Assembly: GCA_945910005.1 (NCBI GenBank)
Contig: OX246738.1
Location: 20,035,458-20,099,457, forward strand
Direction of reading: 5' to 3'
Source: Isoperla grammatica
Lineage: Eukaryota; Arthropoda; Insecta; Plecoptera; Perlodidae
DNA: 64,000 nt
This document shows, piece after piece, positions 58,661 through 64,000 of this stretch. Under the pieces are notes generated by a model, which ran no database searches, was not told the origin of the DNA, and was given only the letters and a program-made list of their open reading frames with translations. Numbering within the stretch: position 1 is the stretch's first letter; every line of letters starts with the position of its first letter. The position numbers and the translations under genes are program-made.

Positions 58661-59110
58661 ACCGGAAGGTATGACGTCAGTGGCGGCTTGATGGCGACGT
58701 CCCGGAACCGACATCATAAGGCGGCTCTACGCCTCCCAGTAGTCCTTCCGGAACATTGAGTTAGCTCACACTGATGTCGCCCTAGGCCAAGAACCAAGAC
58801 TACAACAACAAGCGAAGAAGAACCGCCAACAAAAACCAATAACCACCAAACGAGCCACCGTCACTGTTCTAATGAATATCATTTGCATATCTTCTCCATT
58901 ACTTTTGTCAACCCCTTCGAAAGTCGCGTAGAATGGCAACCCTTCTGCGCGACGCTGGAACAGGAAGTAGCGGAGACAACGACGTCCTATCTAATTCTCT
59001 GAAGAGAGTGAAACAATTCGTGAGATATTCTCGCAGATTGTGAGAGGCTGTCTCGCGAGCGACGCCACCACCCGACCCGACCTAGGTGGAGCTAGCTGGC
59101 TTATTATCTC
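58661..59110. promoter_or_regulatory. CpG-containing promoter-like block
   Basis: The block is much richer in G+C and CpG than its surroundings and holds several promoter-type sites: ETS ACCGGAAG (58661-58668), a perfect CRE palindrome TGACGTCA (58672-58679), a second ETS-like CAGGAAGT near 58961-58968, and TCTCGCGAG (59051-59059), which matches the TCTCGCGAGA element of CpG-type promoters. ACCGGAAGG is mirrored by CCTTCCGG near 58743-58750. No first exon is identified on either strand, so this could equally be an enhancer. Confidence 0.35.
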
Positions 59111-59617
59111 TGATATTAACTATTATGTGCATGGCTTGGCTGTGCATGGAGAGAAGACGACGCTAACACAGACCGTGAGAGAACAAAAGTAACCATGGAG
59201 ATTATAGAAGCGATACGCTGAATGTTTCTTTAGCTCAGCCATTTCTAGCGCTGGTTCTTGTTTCTTTCGGTAGTGATGATTTTAACGAGAAATACATACA
59301 ACAGTTTTTGTGACATCATTGATACAATATCCAAATAACTAGTTCAGTTAGAATCAGAACCATTTAAACAAATTATTTTGAAATAATGTACGAGTATGAA
59401 AGTGAAAATTGGTGCAAAAATGCGTAACAAGTATACGTTTTTCTTCTTGTGGAGAGTGGTTCTTGTATATCCAAATATGGGTATCCATGCGGGTATAACC
59501 AAAGCCTGGATTCGAACTTTATGCACTTAGTTTATTAATTTGGTATCGCGAATGAGTCTACCAATTCACGGATAGAAAAATTTTGTCTACATCGAGGTGC
59601 CACGAAAGTAACCGCCA
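59111..59617. other. Unannotated stretch
   Basis: No gene recognised. The minus-strand frame 59344-59526 has no motif. Confidence 0.5.
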
Positions 59618-59659
59618 TGTTGCCATGCTGCAGTGTTGCCATGCTGAAGTGTTGCGATG
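59618..59659. repeat. 16-bp tandem repeat, 2.6 copies
   Basis: TGTTGCCATGCTGCAG (59618-59633), TGTTGCCATGCTGAAG (59634-59649), then a partial TGTTGCGATG (59650-59659). It explains the Trp/His/Cys-rich part of the minus-strand frame 59558-59749. Confidence 0.85.
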
Positions 59660-62109
59660 TTGCCATGTCTCCGCCTCAAGCCTCTCTTCTCGTACACACC
59701 AAGGCACGTCTCTCTCTCTCAGTTGAGCACACAGACTATTTTTCAGCACTCGCCTCTGTGAAATGTGTTAATTGTGTTTTACGGGTAGGGAGCTAGAATA
59801 GTCGTCAGCGTAATTTTTCGCTGCCTCTGCTCGTTTTCTTTTATCTCGCTTTGACCACAACTCCGCTGGCCGGCTGTCATTCAAAGGGTCAGCCCTGACT
59901 GGATGGGCGCAGATATGACACGGGCAGACCCCACATTGCAAGCCCTCTCAAATGACATTTTTTAAAGGCTTTCATCTCTTCAGCGAGTCGTATGATAGGC
60001 GAATTGTGTTCATTAAATAAATTTGTGTGCACTGGATCAGAGGGGTGCCGTCGTGATGATGGAAACACACATACACGAACGTTATAGAATTGACGTGGTA
60101 TTTATTCTGTACAACTAATTAGAGGGGACTCGCTTTAAGGAGACCAAGATATATATACACATGCATTGGTTTAGGGAATGCAGTCCTTAGAACTAGATTC
60201 CCTTTTAGTTAATATTTGTAGAGTGGGGATTAACTCGTTAGTTTATTAGAAGCTATACCCAAATTTTAAAACCTTTGAAAACAAACATTGAAATCTGGCA
60301 TCGTTTATATAATGTTTGACTAATGTAACTGTAACGTATTTTTTGCTGGCTTATGTGGGAACATTTTACTTCAACATTGAGGGTTCGTGGGTGAATCTTT
60401 TTGAATAAGTGGAGACGTTGGTATGCCCTTATAGTCATTTATATAATATGATTGTGTATTTATCTACCTTGAGAAAATGTAATGCACCCCCAGGAGGTGT
60501 TAGTTGAAATAACTAGATATTGTGACAATACAACCTTGAACTCCAATTCAAAGTGTTTGTATTATTGTTTGGATATCCCTTATTCTTATGTTAGCTTAGT
60601 AAGTAGTTATTTTGTTAGTTAGCTTTTGAGCTAGATTGTAAGATAATTTAGCAGTGGACTCTTGTCACGGTTAAAAAAATATCTAATTTTCCAAATTTTC
60701 CACCATATTCTATCTGGAAATTGTAGTAATTAATTAAATTTGTTGTACAACCACCACAACATGAAACTCTATGCAAACCATGTTGTCTACCTCCAATCAC
60801 AGTTTCAGGTGAAAGACTAGTTGTGGTATAAATACAAATAAACTAGGTTGGAGAATGCTCGATTCTTAAATCTGTGGACTAAACTGGCTGGCTGTGTCGT
60901 TTACATTTCGCATGAGAATAATGTTTTTTGAAAGTCGACTCCTTCAAAAATATTAACGTCTAGAACACCTTGTACAGATATTTAATATTTCCAAGAAAAT
61001 TATGGTTAAATATGTCAAACACATTCAAAATTGAAGGTTGACGTACACAGACAATCTATGTCACTCATCTGATAAATCTAAGCTATAAACATACTTGGGT
61101 GTCACGCTGAAAGCCATGTATTTTATTGACTAAGCTGTCACTACAGTCATGTATAGCTCTGACACTACGGCGTGTTTTAACTCTGAAAGTTTTTAGAAAT
61201 ATTATCGGAATTATAACTGATACTACACCGAGGAAACAAATTTTGAATACGATAACGGACATTGTATTTAATATATCTCTATTTTTAGAAGAACGCTATG
61301 CAACTATTTTTTATTTCACATTTATAAAAATTAAAGCTACATATAATATGTAATGTTATTTGTATATGATAGTACATATATACGTTTTAACACAGAAATG
61401 TGTGTTTTGATATTATACCGAAAGAAATTGTAATATCTTATTTATTTTTGTTGCACATAATTATATTGATTACATAACAAATATCGGTATTTAGACGAAC
61501 TAGCAACACGGCCTCTTTTGAAGTAAAGTTATTTGAAAGCTTCAAGAGTTACTCAAGAGCTACTTTTCAAGTCAACATAGAATATAAAGCTTTGAGCACT
61601 AAAGTGTTTTGTAAAAATAGCAAACGTCGAAGTGTTCTTTGAAAGAATTTATGAAAATGAATTCACTCATTATAAACCACCAACAACTTTGTATTGTTGG
61701 AGATAAAGAAGAGAAAATATAATGCCACACCATTCTGCTCTTACTTTAAGCACCATCTTACTTTTGACAAAAGAGCGATAAGCGCAGCAAACTTTAGTTT
61801 TAGGTTTTAAGTATCTTCCCATTTTGATTATCTTTAAAAGAAGCTAACGCCTCTTTGCCAGCTTCGTTGTTCTATTCTGTTGTCTGTATCTCATCTATTT
61901 ATCTTCATTTACCTGTTCTCTCCCTACGCGGAAAAGCGCTTAGCCTGTTATCTTATCTTTTTGACACCTCATTATTAAATTTTCCGCGTAATTGTGTGAT
62001 ATTCAGGCAGGGAAATGATTTGTGTGCAAGCGCCTTCCCTCATGCGCTAACTACAGTTCTGAGGTCATAAAAACCGGCGGACCTCCAGTGATGCTAAATA
62101 TAGACCTGG
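59660..62109. other. Non-coding stretch
   Basis: 59860-59990 is GC-richer and contains CAAAGGGTCA, resembling an extended nuclear-receptor half site, which is weak alone. The rest is AT-rich with no recognised gene. Confidence 0.5.
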
Positions 62110-62120
62110 CAAGATGGCGG
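62110..62120 (+). promoter_or_regulatory. YY1 consensus site
   Basis: CAAGATGGCGG is an exact match to the core of the YY1 consensus, often placed just downstream of transcription starts with the ATG used as start codon. Here the ATG (62114) opens only a very short frame (MAGWYIF) before a stop, so a spliced leader exon or a chance match are both possible. Confidence 0.3.
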
Positions 62121-64000
62121 GGTGGTATATTTTTTAAATAAGAAGTGAAAAGGGTTTTTATTTTTGAGTATTTATTAGCGAATACTTATACAATTCCAAG
62201 ATATTGCTGAACCATATACATACCATGCATACGACATATTTATATTATTGAAATGGAAGAATGATATGGCAATTTTATCTCAAATCTAAAAAAGACTTAA
62301 TTATGGAACGCAGTATTGTAGAACTTTGAGTTCATTTAAGCGACGTTTTTGTCAGGAGAATCTAATTACTCTCCTCAAATTTAAAGTTTACTAAATACTA
62401 AATAGTGTGTCCGGGATTAATGGTAAGACAACACAACCCTATTTATTGTTAATTTATTGTTATTTCAATAAACATAGCACCCACAATTATGACAATGATG
62501 ATTCTTTTACTGGGTCACACGAAAACATACTTATTTACAAGAGAATCTTTTTGTAGGGTAGGAGTACAATTTGTAGTATTTTTCTGCTAAAATACGCATA
62601 ATATGGGACATAGAATAATTGCTTGCATAATCATATGGAACCAGTTTTTAAGTTTCAATCATTTCTAATTTAAGGGCGTACTGAAAGAAAACAAGTTTCA
62701 GATGTGTAGACAATCATTAATGAACAGAAATTATTCCTTTTAATAACGTCAGATAATTTTCATTACATTTCAATGGAAAAACAAATGTGTAACTTTGTAA
62801 CAAAATATAAATCCAACAATTCAATACATGTCTGAGTGAGGTGTAGATTTTGTATGCATACTAATATAAGAACAGATCTCCCCCTTTTGTCTCCGGCTAG
62901 AAGAAGACTCACCTTATTCATCTGCTTGTGTGAGCGGCGTGAACGAGAATCTTTTAGCCACACAGTGTGCCACTTCGTCATTGTTATGCACAGCAACCCC
63001 TTGTCACATCTAGTGACGACTCTATGATATTTTATACGCTTGACTACGCTAAGCCCCGTCGCTACAGTCACACTGTTTGTTGGATTTACGGTTGTTCATC
63101 CCCTAAAGAATTTGCATTGACTTTTTACTCATTAGAAGGACTATTATCTAAGGTTTGTCTACGAAGGCGGGGGAGTTTGTCTAATGATTACCCGAGAGTT
63201 TTACCCCTTCCAAGGGATTCCGCCTTGCCGGCCTGGGGATTAGCATAATGGAAAAAGTTTCTCGCTTGGTCCTTAGATGTGACACTCACCCATCTTCTTT
63301 CTCATTTCCAACTTGACTTTGTCAGTAATTAGAGGATTTTTATCCAGCCCTTATTTATCCGCTTTTTAAGAGGAATGGTTGCGCGAGAGACGGGGGAAAT
63401 ATTCGATGTAAAGTTCGGTTGTAAAGACTGACAGGATACGAATCTATAGACGGACGTGTTCAAGAAACTGTGGATCAATCTGGCAATTTAAAAGAGAGAC
63501 TTTAACACTTCTATGAAGTTAATATTTTGGTGCTTACATTACACAGTTTGTCTGTTTGTCTGTGAAATTTGCTATCAAATTGTATATTTTAACCAGTACA
63601 GGTGAAACCGACGAAAATTATAGAACAATCAAAGTAGGAATTAAATCAACTTTGATGTTGACAATATGATGTACATATAATCAGATGATAACAATTCACA
63701 TTTCATTGTATTTTAATGTTTTTGGCATCTGGGATAGTTCACATGTAACACACGCAGAAACAGTTTGACTCGGAATAAAATGTTCAAACCACCCACGAAC
63801 AAAAACTGTAATCTAGGTCACATACTTGAAATACTGGTGAATATTAGAGTATCCTATCGCTGCTTCTTTTCTTAAGCATCAGACCGAGGAGGTTGGCCTT
63901 TTTATTTGGGATTTTATTTTGAAATAATATCGTTGACGTCAATGGACCATGAACACAAGCATTGTATTTAAAAGGTTAATTGATTACCGATTACCTTTTA
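62121..64000. other. Non-coding stretch
   Basis: No gene recognised. 62870-63420 is less AT-rich and shows overlapping frames on both strands (62763-63071 minus, 62967-63248 plus), which argues against either being real. Confidence 0.5.

Noticed and set aside
59558..59749. Trp/His-rich minus-strand peptide with internal repeats.
   Set aside because: It derives from the 16-bp tandem repeat at 59618-59659.

Overview
This window looks like a gene-poor stretch of an animal nuclear genome, probably an invertebrate. It is AT-rich on both strands. The longest open frame is about 150 codons, and none of the open frames reads as a complete known protein. There is no operon-like packing, no rRNA and no CRISPR array. 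Microsatellites, homopolymer tracts and decayed transposable elements are scattered throughout. The tRNA-headed SINEs with a 3' domain of the 'GGGATTAATTCC' type and the LINE reverse-transcriptase fragment fit an arthropod best, perhaps a hemimetabolous insect. That is inference; molluscs and other invertebrates are not excluded.

Layout: 1-9240 holds simple repeats and a G-quadruplex motif. 9286-9883 is a dense mobile-element cluster. It has a 199-bp element with 12-bp inverted ends that encloses a tRNA-like sequence with a Pol III terminator. Next to it is a minus-strand hammerhead-ribozyme-like motif of the kind known from Penelope-like retroelements and retrozymes. At 12584-12857 there is a nested fold-back element with 24-bp inverted ends. 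At 14002-14518 there is a LINE reverse-transcriptase fragment (minus) facing a separate LINE 3' tail (plus) with a stem-loop and a short 3' repeat. 18159-18256 is a 33-bp minisatellite, and 19837-19915 is a SINE 3' fragment.

At 29175-29751 lies a PIF/Harbinger-like DNA transposon with TAA target duplications and a possible remnant of the 5' end of its transposase gene. 36783-36950 and 40376-40801 are local tandem duplications. 42097-42234 and 53403-53600 are two tRNA-derived SINEs of one family. 46633-46775 is a perfect 7-bp satellite with about 20 copies. Promoter-like GC-richer patches with YY1, ETS, CRE or TCTCGCGAG motifs occur near 51827, 58661-59110 and 62110, but no gene body could be confidently attached to them.

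No complete protein-coding gene is called. Several open frames next to good splice-like signals are listed as candidates only. Introns of a large gene, or distal regulatory DNA, could fill much of the window. Deciding this would need homology searches or RNA data.
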